A stretch of DNA of 64,000 nt. Source: Polaromonas sp. AET17H-212 (GTDB taxonomy: Bacteria; Pseudomonadota; Gammaproteobacteria; Burkholderiales; Burkholderiaceae_C). Below are positions 8,812 through 17,790 of the stretch, in pieces. Each line of letters starts with the position of its first letter. Position 1 is the stretch's first letter. The notes under the pieces are model-generated. The model was not told the DNA's origin. It saw only the letters and a program-made list of their open reading frames with translations, and did not search any database. The stretch is taken from positions 1 to 64,000 of the forward strand of contig NZ_NBZW01000008.1 in NCBI RefSeq assembly GCF_002379085.1. The letters run 5' to 3'. Both the position numbers and the translations under genes were made by a program.

Positions 8812-9402
8812 CTAGTTGTTGTTATTGTTGTTGTTACCCGTGGGGCCGGCGTTTTGCAGCGGCGCCGGCTCGGGCAGGGCGTCCACGGGCCGGCTGCGCA
8901 GTGCCGCCGCGCTGGCGAACTGGCGGGCCTGGTCGGTATCCATGCGCAGCGTGTCGGCTTGCGCCACCGCCGCCATGTTGGGTTGCGCGCGCGCCAGGTC
9001 TTCCGCGCCCAGCCCGCGTATGCCCACAGTGGACGTGGCGGTGGTGGCCCCGCCCTGGGCGCTGCCCTTGTTGAAAAAGCTGGTCAGGCCGCGCAGCGCA
9101 TTGGCGCCGGCGCTGGGCGCCGCGGCGCTGCTGGCCGGGGCCACGTCGAAAATGTGGACCCAGCCGCTGGCGCCTTCGGCGGTACGCACCTGGATCCACG
9201 CGCCCTGGCGCGCGCCCGCGCGCGTGACCGGCGTGCGCGCCGCCAGCGGGGCCACGCTGCGCGATGTTTCACCCGGCGCCTCGCGCAACTCGGTGGTGCG
9301 CTTGACCAGCACCGATTCGGGTTGTGCATGGGCCAGTGCGCTGCCCAGCAGGAGGGCACAAGAGCCCAGCCAGTGAACGCGCTTGGATTTACTCAGTATC
9401 AT
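8812..9402 (-). CDS. Secreted SH3-domain protein with poly-Asn C-terminus
   Basis: 196-residue protein with a signal peptide (MILSKSKRVHWLG...ALAHAQ) and a bacterial SH3-like domain at about residues 28-85 (LVKRTTELREAP, GAWIQVRT, GWVHIFDV). The rest is low-complexity, Ala-rich sequence ending in seven consecutive asparagines encoded by AAC/AAT repeats. SH3b domains usually bind cell-wall peptides. Its partner is the M48 protease 14 bp downstream. The gene diverges from the SDR gene with only 36 bp between start codons. No specific function is assigned. Confidence 0.75.
   Translation of the reverse strand: MILSKSKRVHWLGSCALLLGSALAHAQPESVLVKRTTELREAPGETSRSVAPLAARTPVTRAGARQGAWIQVRTAEGASGWVHIFDVAPASSAAAPSAGANALRGLTSFFNKGSAQGGATTATSTVGIRGLGAEDLARAQPNMAAVAQADTLRMDTDQARQFASAAALRSRPVDALPEPAPLQNAGPTGNNNNNNN
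8815..8836. repeat. Trinucleotide microsatellite (GTT/ATT on plus strand)
   Basis: Seven consecutive triplets encoding Asn on the minus strand, next to the stop codon of the SH3 protein. Length variation would change the tail by whole residues without a frameshift. Confidence 0.7.
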
Positions 9403-9438
9403 GGCCCATCAACTTTCAACGAAGAAGCGGAAATTATT

Positions 9439-10233
9439 ATGGATTTAGGTATTGCAGGCAAATGGGCTTTGGTGTGCGGCGCAAGCAAGGGCCTTGGCCT
9501 GGGCTGTGCCCAGGCACTGGTGCGTGAAGGCGTGAACGTGCTGATCGTCGCGCGCGGCGCCGAGGTGCTGGAAGCGACTGCTGCAAAATTAATAGCTGAC
9601 AGCGCCCGGCCGGCAAGCGCCAGCGTGCAGTTTGTGGCGGCGGACATCACGACCGTGGCAGGCCGCGCGGCGGTCTTCGCGGTGCGCAAGGATTTCGACA
9701 TCATGGTGACCAACGCCGGCGGTCCGCCACCGGGCGACTTCCGCGACTGGGACCGCGACGCCTGGATCAAGGCGCTGGACGCCAACATGCTGACTCCGAT
9801 CGAGCTGATCAAGGCCACGGTGGACGGCATGGCGGCGCGCGGTTTTGGCCGCATCATCAACATCACCTCCAGCTCGGTGAAGGCGCCGATTGATATTCTG
9901 GGCTTGAGCAACGGTGCGCGCAGCGGGCTGACGGGTTTTGTCGCTGGCGTGGCGCGCACCAAGCTGGCGGCCCAGGGTGTCACGATCAACAACCTGCTGC
10001 CAGGCAAGTTCGACACCGACCGCATCGCCACCACCGTGCGTGCCGCCGCTGAAAAGTCCGGCAAGAGTGTCGAAGAGATCCGCCGCGCGCAACAGGCACA
10101 AATTCCCGCTGGTCGCTTTGGCACGCCTGACGAGTTCGGTGCGATCTGTGCCTTCCTGTGCAGCACGCATGCCGCTTACATGACGGGCCAGAACGTCCTG
10201 GCCGATGGCGGGGCCTATCCGGGCAGTTTCTGA
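9439..10233 (+). CDS. Atypical short-chain dehydrogenase/reductase lacking the YxxxK motif
   Basis: 264-residue Rossmann protein. The cofactor-binding GASKGLGLG (residues 14-22) and NAG (92-94) motifs and the catalytic-type serines (ITSSS, about 144-146) are present. Where the Tyr-x3-Lys pair normally stands, the sequence reads GLSNGARSG (155-163), so neither residue is there. The C-terminal PAGRFGTPDEFGAICAFL and TGQNVLADGG segments are typical of 3-oxoacyl-ACP-reductase-like SDRs. Either a divergent reductase or a non-catalytic member. I chose ATG 9439, which begins right at the Rossmann fold. A dispersed repeat copy lies within it. Confidence 0.85.
   Translation: MDLGIAGKWALVCGASKGLGLGCAQALVREGVNVLIVARGAEVLEATAAKLIADSARPASASVQFVAADITTVAGRAAVFAVRKDFDIMVTNAGGPPPGDFRDWDRDAWIKALDANMLTPIELIKATVDGMAARGFGRIINITSSSVKAPIDILGLSNGARSGLTGFVAGVARTKLAAQGVTINNLLPGKFDTDRIATTVRAAAEKSGKSVEEIRRAQQAQIPAGRFGTPDEFGAICAFLCSTHAAYMTGQNVLADGGAYPGSF
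9580..9637 (+). repeat. Dispersed dyad repeat A, copy 2 (inside SDR gene)
   Basis: 17-bp core GCTGCAAAATTAATAGC (9580-9596) followed by the arm TGACAGCGCCCGG, CGGCAAGCGCCAGCG, GCAGTTTGTG. In frame it encodes Ala-Ala-Lys-Leu-Ile-Ala. Confidence 0.65.
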
Positions 10234-10252
10234 TTCACTTCTGATTTACCCT

Positions 10253-10278
10253 GGCAACCGCCGTCAACGGCGGTTGCC
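10253..10278. terminator. Hairpin between convergent SDR and chemoreceptor genes
   Basis: Perfect 11-bp stem GGCAACCGCCG / CGGCGGTTGCC with TCAA loop, between the stops of two convergent genes. There is no clear T run on either side, so it may be a weak or Rho-assisted bidirectional terminator. Confidence 0.55.
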
Positions 10279-10286
10279 CCCCAAAC

Positions 10287-11996
10287 TCAGAACGTTTCCC
10301 AGCTGCCGCCAGCCGCAGCCAGCTCGCCGGCCGGTGCAGCGGGCCTGCGCGGCGCCGCAATGGCCTGCCTGGCTTTGGGCGGCTGCATGGGCCTGGCCTT
10401 GGAACTCGCCGGACGGGCGGACGCCGGGTGATCCTGGTGCTGCACTTGGTCGCTGCCCAGCCTGAACACACTGACCACCTGACTGAGCCCGCTGGCCTGC
10501 TCCTGCAGCGAGGACGCTGCCGCAGCGGCTTCTTCCACCAGCGCGGCGTTTTGCTGCGTCACCTGGTCCATCTGCGTGATCGCCTGGTTGATCTGCTCTA
10601 TGCCTTGGGTCTGCTCCTGGCTGGCCGCCGTGATCTCGGCCATGATGTCGGTCACGCGTTTGACGCTGTCGACGATCTCGTCCATGGTCTTGCCGGCTTC
10701 GGCCACCTGTTTGCTGCCTTCTTCGACCTTGTCGACGGAGTCGCCGATCAGGGTCTTGATCTCTTTGGCCGCTGCCGCACTGCGCTGGGCCAGGTTTCTG
10801 ACTTCGGCGGCCACCACCGCAAAGCCTCGGCCCTGTTCCCCGGCCCGGGCCGCTTCGACCGCGGCGTTCAGGGCCAGGATGTTGGTCTGGAAGGCAATGC
10901 CGTCGATCACGCCGATGATGTCGACGATCTTTCTGGACGAAGCATTGATGGCGCCCATGGTGCCGACCACTTCGGCAACCACGCTGCCGCCCTTGACGGC
11001 CACGCTGGAGGCGGTGACTGCCAGCTGGTTGGCCTGGCGGGCGTTGTCGGCGTTTTGTTTGACGGTGCTGGTCAGCTCTTCCATCGACGCGGCGGTCTCT
11101 TCCAGGGAGCTGGCCTGCTCTTCGGTCCGGGACGACAGGTCGTGGTTGCCGGCGGCAATTTGGCTGGAGGCGGTTGCTATCGTGTCGGTGCCGCTGCGGA
11201 CTTCGCCGACCACCTTGGCCAGGCTGTCGTTCATGTCTTTCAGGGCCTGCATCAGCTGGCCGGTTTCGTCCTTGCTTGTCACTTCGATCCGGCTGGTCAG
11301 GTTGCCAGCGGCGACAGCCTGGGCGACCTGCACCGCGCGCTGCAGGGGCTGCGTGATGCTGCGTACCAGCAACCAGGCCAGCAGGATGCCGAGGCCCAGT
11401 GACAACACGGTGCAGACGATCAGCAGCAGGCTGGTCCTGGCACGCAAGTCTTCACTGCGTTGCGCCGCAGCGTCCAGTTGCGCCCGTTCGGTGTCCACCA
11501 TTTGCTGCACGCCCGCAAGATAGCTGCGCGAGGTGGGTTCGAAGCGTTCGTTGAAAATGCGGTTGGCGCCTTCCACGTCGCCGGCCAGCTTGGCTTTGCT
11601 GACTTCCTCGCGGGCCGCGAGGTAGTTCTTGCGCAACTCGCCCACTTTGCTGAACAGCTGGCGTTTTTCCGGCGTGTCCATCTGCGTTTCGATGAATTTC
11701 TGGAGTTCGTTGGTTTGCGTGATGGACGAGGCCGTGGCCGGCGCAAAGTAGGCAATCAGGCTGGCATCGCTGCTTTTGGCAATGGCCGCGGCCCGCTGCA
11801 CGCCCGAGGTGGTGTGGCGCAGCCAGTCGGCACCAGCCCGCTCGGTCTTGACGTTTTTCTCGACCATGGCGTTGATTTCAGTGCCCAGTTGCCGCAGCTT
11901 CAGGACGGCAAGCACGCTGCTTGTCAGAAACAGCGCAAGGATGACGCCGACCACAAGGGCCAGACGCTTGCCAATAGAGATATTGCCTAGAAACAT
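10287..11996 (-). CDS. Methyl-accepting chemotaxis protein with CheR tether
   Basis: 569-residue Tsr/Tar-like transducer. A first membrane helix (about residues 10-32) is followed by a 4-helix-bundle periplasmic sensor, a second helix near residues 190-210, a HAMP linker and the signalling tip [20 protein letters not shown]. The last residues are SWETF, matching the C-terminal pentapeptide that docks CheR/CheB in enteric receptors. I chose ATG 11996, which gives the classic [12 protein letters not shown] start; an open frame to 12122 reads as non-coding. A sigma-28-like promoter lies about 150 bp upstream, as expected for motility genes. Ligand unknown. Confidence 0.93.
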   Translation of the reverse strand: MFLGNISIGKRLALVVGVILALFLTSSVLAVLKLRQLGTEINAMVEKNVKTERAGADWLRHTTSGVQRAAAIAKSSDASLIAYFAPATASSITQTNELQKFIETQMDTPEKRQLFSKVGELRKNYLAAREEVSKAKLAGDVEGANRIFNERFEPTSRSYLAGVQQMVDTERAQLDAAAQRSEDLRARTSLLLIVCTVLSLGLGILLAWLLVRSITQPLQRAVQVAQAVAAGNLTSRIEVTSKDETGQLMQALKDMNDSLAKVVGEVRSGTDTIATASSQIAAGNHDLSSRTEEQASSLEETAASMEELTSTVKQNADNARQANQLAVTASSVAVKGGSVVAEVVGTMGAINASSRKIVDIIGVIDGIAFQTNILALNAAVEAARAGEQGRGFAVVAAEVRNLAQRSAAAAKEIKTLIGDSVDKVEEGSKQVAEAGKTMDEIVDSVKRVTDIMAEITAASQEQTQGIEQINQAITQMDQVTQQNAALVEEAAAAASSLQEQASGLSQVVSVFRLGSDQVQHQDHPASARPASSKARPMQPPKARQAIAAPRRPAAPAGELAAAGGSWETF

Positions 11997-12145
11997 GATC
12001 GGGACTCCAGAAGGTGAGGGGGAGAAAAAACGCGGCGTGTCTTCCTCCAGCCTGGGGCGACCCGGCGTTGCATTTGAAAAACGCGCTTGCTGGCCAGGAC
12101 CCACGGCGGAGCGAAGCGCCATGCACCGCTTTCCTCGTTACCTGC

Positions 12146-12172
12146 TTATCGGCAGAACCACGAGAAAGCTTG
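12146..12172 (-). promoter_or_regulatory. Putative sigma-28 (FliA) promoter for the chemoreceptor gene
   Basis: On the minus strand CAAGCTTT (plus 12165-12172), 11-nt spacer, then a perfect GCCGATAA (plus 12146-12153). The FliA consensus is TAAAGTTT-N11-GCCGATAA. It lies 150 bp upstream of the chemoreceptor ATG. Confidence 0.65.
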
Positions 12173-12273
12173 AGGCGCGCCCGCCTAAAACTTGTGCGGA
12201 ACCGTTGCCGCGATCGGCTCGACCTGCGCCAGGCAGCGACCGGAACAGGATGTGCTGCGCAGAAGCCCGGGCC

Positions 12274-13494
12274 TCAAGCCTGCGGCATTGGCAGGCGCTG
12301 CAGCACCCTGACTTGCGAGCCAAAAATAATCCACGCCTGCACGGCGAACCCTGCGAGGGCCAGCACCAGGCAGGCGGGTTCGCCCCAGGTCGCGCCCACG
12401 AAACCGCCCAGTGCGGCGCCGATGGGCCGGGCCCCGGTATTGGCCGCCAGAAAAATCGCCGAGACACGTCCCAGCATGGCGCCGGGGGTGACGGTTTGCC
12501 GCAAGGTCGTGGACGTGATGGTCCAGACAATCGGGCCGGCGCCGAAGAGAAAAAACGCCACGCCCGCCAGCACGCCGGACGGAAGGGCAAGTGTGGCGAC
12601 CATGGTCAGTGCTGCCAGCACCGAGACGGCCGGCCCGAGTTGAATCGCCCGGCCGAAGGGCAGCTTCGCAACCACAAGCGGGGCCAGCAGCGCGCCCACC
12701 ACCATGCCGGCGCCATACGCGGCGAGCGTCATGCCCACAGCGGCGGCGCCCAGGCCGAGCAGCCGGATGGCGTAGGGCACGTACGCGGCCTGCAACACGA
12801 ACCAGGAAATGTTCCAGGCTACCGCCGTCAGGAAGATGGGCCGCAGCAGCGCATGGTGCCAGACCCAGTGCGCGCCGTCCCGAATGTCGAGCAGCGGGTG
12901 ACGCCTGGCCATGGGCGCGCGCGACGGTTCCACCAGCCGCAGCAGCAGAACCACCGCAGCGACTGACAACACGGCGGCCAGCGCAAACGCAGCAGGTGCG
13001 CCGGCCCAGGTGACCAGTGCCCCGCCCAGCGCGGGCCCGGCAGCAAACGCGGCACTGCGGGCGAGTTCCAACCGGCCGTTGGCCCGCGCCAGTGCCTCAC
13101 GCGGCACCAGCGCGGGCACCAGGGCAGGCGCCGCAACGCTGAAACCCACGGTGCCGACGGCACCCAGAAAGCCCAGCACCGCCAGCAAGCCGATGGAGAG
13201 CTGGCCGGACAGCACGGCTGCGAGCAGGCCGAACAGGGCCAGGGCGCGCAGGCTCTCGGCCCACACCATCAGGCGGCGCCGCGATGTGCGGTCGGCCAGC
13301 AGGCCCAGGGGAATCGACAGCAGCAGGAAGGGCAGGGTCTGGGCGGTCGCCAGCAAGCCGATGTCGCCGGGCCCGGCGCCCAGGACCAGGACGGCGACGA
13401 TGGGCACCGCCGCCAGACTCAGTTGCTCGGCCGACTGTGCCGCGAGGTTGGACCCGGTGAGGGCCAGCAGGGCGCGGGGAAGCGGGGGTGTCAT
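12274..13494 (-). CDS. MFS transporter
   Basis: 406-residue permease with about twelve hydrophobic helices and the MFS loop 2-3 motif in the form GLLADRTSRRRL. It resembles the enterobactin-exporter/tetracycline-efflux-like MFS_3 group. The open frame continues far upstream, but the membrane topology begins at MTPPLPRALLALTGSNL, so I chose the ATG at 13494. An alternative in-frame Met lies about ten codons further up. The 277-bp gap to the chemoreceptor holds only the sigma-28-like promoter. Substrate unknown. Confidence 0.85.
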   Translation of the reverse strand: MTPPLPRALLALTGSNLAAQSAEQLSLAAVPIVAVLVLGAGPGDIGLLATAQTLPFLLLSIPLGLLADRTSRRRLMVWAESLRALALFGLLAAVLSGQLSIGLLAVLGFLGAVGTVGFSVAAPALVPALVPREALARANGRLELARSAAFAAGPALGGALVTWAGAPAAFALAAVLSVAAVVLLLRLVEPSRAPMARRHPLLDIRDGAHWVWHHALLRPIFLTAVAWNISWFVLQAAYVPYAIRLLGLGAAAVGMTLAAYGAGMVVGALLAPLVVAKLPFGRAIQLGPAVSVLAALTMVATLALPSGVLAGVAFFLFGAGPIVWTITSTTLRQTVTPGAMLGRVSAIFLAANTGARPIGAALGGFVGATWGEPACLVLALAGFAVQAWIIFGSQVRVLQRLPMPQA

Positions 13495-13632
13495 AGGTGC
13501 CTGTTCTCCGGAAACACGCATCATGCCCGGTCTTCCGGCCGCCACTGGCCATTTGCGGACCTGCCAGCGGGACCTGCCAGCGAAGCAGGGCGCTGTCGGT
13601 CGACGGCTGGGCTCAAGGCTATAGTCCAGCCT

Positions 13633-14730
13633 ATGAAAAAGGCAGCCTTGATCCTGGTCCTGATAGTGGCGGTGGCCGGCGCTTACCTGAGCTGGTGGCC
13701 GGTACCGATAGAGCCTGTCCGCTGGACCGCCAGCACGGCCCCGGGCTACACCGGACCGCACGCGGTCAACAACAAGCTGGCGGGTCTGCAGATGATTTCG
13801 CTGGGTGCCGAAGAAGGCCCCGAGCATGTGGTGATGGCCAGGGACGGCAAGCTGTATGTGGCCGTGGCCAGCGGCACCATCCTGCGCATGGCCCCGGACG
13901 GCAGCGCGCGGGAGGTGTTTGCCAACACCGGGGGCCGGGTGCTGGGTTTTGACTTTGACGCCGCAGGCCACCTGATTGCGGCCGATGCGGTCAAGGGTCT
14001 GCTGTCCATCAGCCCGGACAAAAAGATCACGCTGCTGACCGACAGAGTCGGGAGCGACCCGATTCGTTATGCGGATGCGGTCATCGTGGCCGGCAACGGG
14101 AAAATTTATCTCAGCGATGCCTCCACACGTTTTGCGCCGGCCCGCTGGGGCGGAACCTTCGAAGCCAGTGTGCTGGACATTCTCGAGCAGTCATCGACCG
14201 GGCGCATTCTGGAATTCGACCCGGCGACCCGGGTCACGCGTGTGGTTGCCCGGGGCCTGGGTTTTGCCAATGGTGTTGCCCTGAGTCAGGATGGCAAGAC
14301 GTTGTTCGTTGCGGAGACTGGCAAGTACCGGGTGTGGACAGTATCCGTCGATGCCAGCGACCTGGATGTCGCGCAGCCGGGTCCGCAGGCCAGTGTGTTG
14401 CTGGACAACCTGCCCGGTTACCCGGACAACCTCATGCGCGGCCTGGACGGCAGGATCTGGCTGGGCCTGGCCAAGCCCAGAAACCCGACGGTCGACAAAC
14501 TCGCGGACCAGCCCTTTTTGCGCAAGCTCACCCTGCGGCTCCCGCGCGCCATGTGGCCCATTCCGCCTTCGTACGGGCATGTCCTGGCCTTCACGGAAGA
14601 CGGAAAAATCGTCGCCGACCTCCAGGACCCCAGCGGGGCCTACCCGGAAACCACCGGCGTCACGGAAACACCCGACAGGCTTTACATCCAGAGCCTGCAC
14701 GCCAAAAGCCTGGGCTGGCTGGCGAAGTAG
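13633..14730 (+). CDS. SMP-30/strictosidine-synthase-like beta-propeller protein, membrane-anchored
   Basis: 365 residues. An N-terminal hydrophobic anchor (MKKAALILVLIVAVAGAYL) is followed by a six-bladed propeller with segments typical of strictosidine synthase-like proteins: GPEHVVMARDGKLYVA, YADAVIVAGNGKIYLSDAS, LGFANGVALSQDG and AETGKYRVW. Such proteins are calcium-dependent lactonases or esterases in the periplasm; the substrate is not evident. It diverges from the MFS gene upstream and converges with the EamA gene downstream (21 bp between stops). Confidence 0.8.
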   Translation: MKKAALILVLIVAVAGAYLSWWPVPIEPVRWTASTAPGYTGPHAVNNKLAGLQMISLGAEEGPEHVVMARDGKLYVAVASGTILRMAPDGSAREVFANTGGRVLGFDFDAAGHLIAADAVKGLLSISPDKKITLLTDRVGSDPIRYADAVIVAGNGKIYLSDASTRFAPARWGGTFEASVLDILEQSSTGRILEFDPATRVTRVVARGLGFANGVALSQDGKTLFVAETGKYRVWTVSVDASDLDVAQPGPQASVLLDNLPGYPDNLMRGLDGRIWLGLAKPRNPTVDKLADQPFLRKLTLRLPRAMWPIPPSYGHVLAFTEDGKIVADLQDPSGAYPETTGVTETPDRLYIQSLHAKSLGWLAK

Positions 14731-14751
14731 CCAGCGCGCCGGCTGCCGGCC

Positions 14752-15651
14752 TTATCGCCGCGCCGACACCACAATCCCGCCCACGATCAGCGCGAACGCC
14801 AGCCCGTGGTACAGGTGCGGCAGCTCGCCCAGGAAGGCGGCCGACATCAGGGCCGCAAACAGTGGTGTGAGGTTGGCGAAAAATCCCGCCACCGCGGGGC
14901 CGGCGCGCTGCACCCCCACGCCCCAGCAGCGGTAGGCCAGGATGGCCGGCCCGAGGGCGACATACAGCAGGGCGGCCGCCAGCGGCCAGCCCCAGCGGAT
15001 GTGGGCATCGGTCAGGGCCCACTCGCTGGCTGCGAACAGGCCGGACCAGCCCAGCCCGAAAATCATTTGCGCCATCAGGAACGCCGCCCAGTCGTTGCGG
15101 ATCTCCGGCGGCTCCGCGGGTCTGGCCAGCAGCCAGCTGTAAAACGCCCAGGCCACGGTGGCCAGCAGCACATACAGGTCGCCGGGCACCAGCCGGACCT
15201 GGGCCAGCAGCGACCACTGGCCGCGCGACAGGACCACCAGCACGCCGGCGATCGACAGCAGCGCTCCCATGATCTGTCGTCGCGACACCTTCTGGGAAAA
15301 ACACAGCCAGCCTATGCCCAGCATCCACACCGGCGTGCTGGCCGCGACCAGCGTCACGTTGAGCGGGGTCGATGTCTGCAGCGCCAGGTACTGCAGCGCG
15401 TTGTAGGCGCCCACGCCCAGCAGGCCGAGCAGTGCAAAACGCCGCCAATGGGCCCACAGGCCGCTGCGGCGGCGCAGCACCCAGCCGGCCAGCGGCAGCA
15501 GGATCACAAACGCCAGCGCCCAGCGCAGGAAGTTCAGCGTGATCGGCGGCACGAGCTGGTTGACCAGCCGTCCGACCACGGCATTGCCGGCCCAGAGCAG
15601 CGGCGGGATGATCAGCAGCAGGGCGGTGCGAGGGGTCAGGCCGGGTGTCAT
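14752..15651 (-). CDS. EamA/DMT-family permease
   Basis: 299-residue integral membrane protein with two EamA repeats (PPLLWAGNAVVGRLV at the start, GPAILAYRCWGVGVQRAGP and FANLTPLFAALMSAAFLGE near the end). Topology starts at the Met encoded at 15651; a longer open frame to 15837 encodes non-conserved sequence. It diverges from the quinone oxidoreductase gene. Metabolite exporter, substrate unknown. Confidence 0.87.
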   Translation of the reverse strand: MTPGLTPRTALLLIIPPLLWAGNAVVGRLVNQLVPPITLNFLRWALAFVILLPLAGWVLRRRSGLWAHWRRFALLGLLGVGAYNALQYLALQTSTPLNVTLVAASTPVWMLGIGWLCFSQKVSRRQIMGALLSIAGVLVVLSRGQWSLLAQVRLVPGDLYVLLATVAWAFYSWLLARPAEPPEIRNDWAAFLMAQMIFGLGWSGLFAASEWALTDAHIRWGWPLAAALLYVALGPAILAYRCWGVGVQRAGPAVAGFFANLTPLFAALMSAAFLGELPHLYHGLAFALIVGGIVVSARR

Positions 15652-15818
15652 GCGGCGACTGTACCCAGCGCGCCGCGGGATTGCTGAGGAAAGCCTGAAC
15701 ACCCGCCCGGTGCCCGGGCCGGCGGCGTCCGCGGCGAGCGCATCCCGGTGATTCGTGGCAGGATGCAGGCCGCATTCTTCTTTTCGCATCCCTTTCACCG
15801 TATTCAAGGAAAACCACC

Positions 15819-16814
15819 ATGGCCCAGACCACCTCACTCGCCGTCCAGATTGACAAGAACGGCGGTCCTGAAGAACTCAAGCTGGTGGAGGTGACTGTCG
15901 GCGAACCCGGCCCTGGCGAGATCCGCATCCGTCACAAGGCGGTGGGCCTGAACTACATCGACGTCTACCAGCGCGCCGGCCTGTACAAGCTGCCCATGCC
16001 GCTGCAGCTGGGCATGGAAGCCTCGGGCGTGGTCGAGGCCGTCGGCGAGGGCGTCACGCACCTGAAGGCCGGCGACCGCGCGGCCTATGCGAGCCAGCCC
16101 CCCGGCAGTTATTGCGAGCTGCGCGTGATGCCCGCCAAGTGTGTCTGCAAGCTGCCCGACGACATTTCGTTCGAGACCGGCGCGGCCATGATGCTCAAGG
16201 GCCTGACGGTGCAGTACCTGCTGAACCGCACCCAGCCGCAGGGCGGCTTGCAGGCCGGCGATTTTGTGCTGTTTCACGCCGCGGCCGGCGGCGTCGGCCT
16301 GATCGCCTGCCAGTGGGCCAGGGCCATGGGCCTGCAACTCATAGGCACGGCCGGTTCGGACGACAAGTGCGCGCTGGCCAAAGCGCAGGGCGCGGCCTTT
16401 GTCATCAATTACGCGAAAGAGGATTTTGTCGCCCGCGTCAAGGAGATCACCGGCGGGCAGGGCGTGAAGGTGGTTTACGACTCGGTCGGCAAGGACACTT
16501 TCCTCAAGTCGCTCGACTGCCTGCGTCCGTTCGGCCTGCTGGCCAATTTCGGCAACGCCTCGGGCAAGGTCGAGCCGCTGGACATCGGCCTGCTGGCCGC
16601 CAAGGGCTCGCTCTACGTGTCGCGCCCCACGCTGTTCACCCACATTGCCACGCGCGAAAGCACGCAGGACATGGCCGACCAGCTGTTTGCCATGGTCAGC
16701 AGCGGCAAGGTGAACATCCAGATCGACCAGCGCTTCCCGCTGGCCCAGGTGCAACAGGCGCATATTTCCCTGGAAGCGCGCAAGACCACCGGCTGCACCA
16801 TCCTGACCCTGTGA
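15819..16814 (+). CDS. NADPH:quinone oxidoreductase (zinc-free MDR family)
   Basis: 331-residue medium-chain dehydrogenase/reductase of the QOR type. Diagnostic segments are VGLNYIDVYQRAGLY, LGMEASGVVEAVGEGV, and the cofactor loop HAAAGGVGLIACQWA with LIGTAGSDDK following. The zinc-binding cysteines of alcohol dehydrogenases are absent. It reduces quinones or enones with NADPH in the cytoplasm. The NUDIX gene follows after 6 bp, implying co-transcription. Confidence 0.92.
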   Translation: MAQTTSLAVQIDKNGGPEELKLVEVTVGEPGPGEIRIRHKAVGLNYIDVYQRAGLYKLPMPLQLGMEASGVVEAVGEGVTHLKAGDRAAYASQPPGSYCELRVMPAKCVCKLPDDISFETGAAMMLKGLTVQYLLNRTQPQGGLQAGDFVLFHAAAGGVGLIACQWARAMGLQLIGTAGSDDKCALAKAQGAAFVINYAKEDFVARVKEITGGQGVKVVYDSVGKDTFLKSLDCLRPFGLLANFGNASGKVEPLDIGLLAAKGSLYVSRPTLFTHIATRESTQDMADQLFAMVSSGKVNIQIDQRFPLAQVQQAHISLEARKTTGCTILTL

Positions 16815-16820
16815 CCGAAG

Positions 16821-17636
16821 GTGGGGAACCCGCGGGCTTTCGACCTGGGCTGGCTGCGTGCCCAGCGCGCCGCCGCCGCTCAGCCGCCCTTGCGCCCGCG
16901 CGTGCCGCTGTGGTCCGGTGCATCGCTGATCGGATCGGTTGAGCCTGATTTTCTAGATCAAATCGACCTGCAGCCCTTGCCGGACGGGCGCAAGCAGCTC
17001 TTAAAAGAAGAGCGCGATGGGCGGCCGGGCTGGCACCTGCTGGGCGATGTGACGGCCGGCCTGAACCGCGTGGCTGCCGCCCTGCACGCGGTCGACCTCG
17101 CCGGCGCCTGGCGCGATGAGCAACTCGCGGTGCACGATCAGCATGGGGTTCGCCTCGGTACGGTGGAGCGCGCGGCGGTCCGGCCGCTGGGCATCGCCAC
17201 CCAGGCCGTGCATCTGGTGGGACAAACCGTGAACGGCCGTTTCTGGGTGCAGCAACGGGCTTTCGACAAGCCCAACGACCCTGGTCTGTGGGACACCCTG
17301 ATGGGTGGCATGGTGTCCGCCGAAGACACGCTGGCGACGGCGCTGGTGCGCGAGACCTGGGAGGAGGCCGGCCTGCATCTGGCCGACCTGCAGGCCGTGC
17401 GCCACGGCGGGCGGCTGCGCACCTGCCGGCCTGCCAGGGACGGGGGCGGCGCGGGCTACGTCGTCGAAGACATCGACTGGTACCACTGCACCGTGCCGGA
17501 CGGTGTCACGCCGGTGAACCAGGACGGCGAGGTCGCGTGTTTTGCGCTGATGGACGGCCATGCCTTGCTGCAGAGGATGCGCGACGGGGAGTTCACACTC
17601 GAAGCGGCATTGATCCAGGCCGCGCTGCTGGCCTAA
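16821..17636 (+). CDS. NUDIX hydrolase with N-terminal DUF4743 domain
   Basis: 271 residues. The N-terminal half matches DUF4743 and the C-terminal half carries a Nudix box (GGMVSAED, seven residues, then RETWEEAG). A relationship to the thiamine-pyrophosphokinase-associated Nudix proteins of fungi and plants is known for this architecture. The only start fitting the gene spacing is GTG 16821, 6 bp after the quinone oxidoreductase stop. A dispersed repeat is embedded at codons 44-64 (QPLPDGRKQLLKEER), between the N-terminal segment and the DUF4743 core. Exact nucleotide substrate unknown. Confidence 0.85.
   Translation: MGNPRAFDLGWLRAQRAAAAQPPLRPRVPLWSGASLIGSVEPDFLDQIDLQPLPDGRKQLLKEERDGRPGWHLLGDVTAGLNRVAAALHAVDLAGAWRDEQLAVHDQHGVRLGTVERAAVRPLGIATQAVHLVGQTVNGRFWVQQRAFDKPNDPGLWDTLMGGMVSAEDTLATALVRETWEEAGLHLADLQAVRHGGRLRTCRPARDGGGAGYVVEDIDWYHCTVPDGVTPVNQDGEVACFALMDGHALLQRMRDGEFTLEAALIQAALLA
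16951..17013 (-). repeat. Dispersed dyad repeat A, copy 3 (inside NUDIX gene)
   Basis: Best-preserved intragenic copy. Core GCTCTTAAAAGAAGAGC at 16997-17013. The arm on the minus strand reads TGCTTGCGCCCGTCCGGCAA, then GGGCTGCAGG, then TCGATTTGATC. It encodes Gln-Leu-Leu-Lys-Glu-Glu in the host protein. Confidence 0.8.
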
Positions 17637-17673
17637 GCACTTCAGCAGCTAGGGGACTTCTCCCTTTCAAGCC

Positions 17674-17727
17674 GGGGCCGCGGGTCCGGCTTTGCCGGCC
17701 CGCAGGCGCAGCGGCCCCCTCGGGGGC
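17674..17727 (-). repeat. GC-rich element B, truncated copy
   Basis: GGGGCCGCGGGTCCGGC-TTT-GCCGGCCCGC hairpin and CGGCCCCCTCGGGGGC, nearly identical to the start of the copy at 17791 but lacking the GTGGGGGCC terminus. Confidence 0.65.
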
Positions 17728-17730
17728 ATC

Positions 17731-17753
17731 CTTCGACAGGCTCAGGACGAACG
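17731..17753 (+). repeat. Short dispersed motif C (TTCGACAGGCTCAGGACGAA type)
   Basis: CCTTCGACAGGCTCAGGACG followed by AACGG. Degenerate relatives occur at 55167-55234 and 56400-56430. From recall this motif is common in proteobacterial intergenic regions. It lies between two copies of element B. Confidence 0.6.
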
Positions 17754-17790
17754 GGTCTCAGCGAAAGTGGGGCGTTTTCCCTTACCAGCA

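Noticed and set aside
8785..9438. N-terminal extension of the SDR open frame back to 8785
   Set aside because: It is antisense to the SH3-protein gene, and the Rossmann fold begins exactly at ATG 9439.
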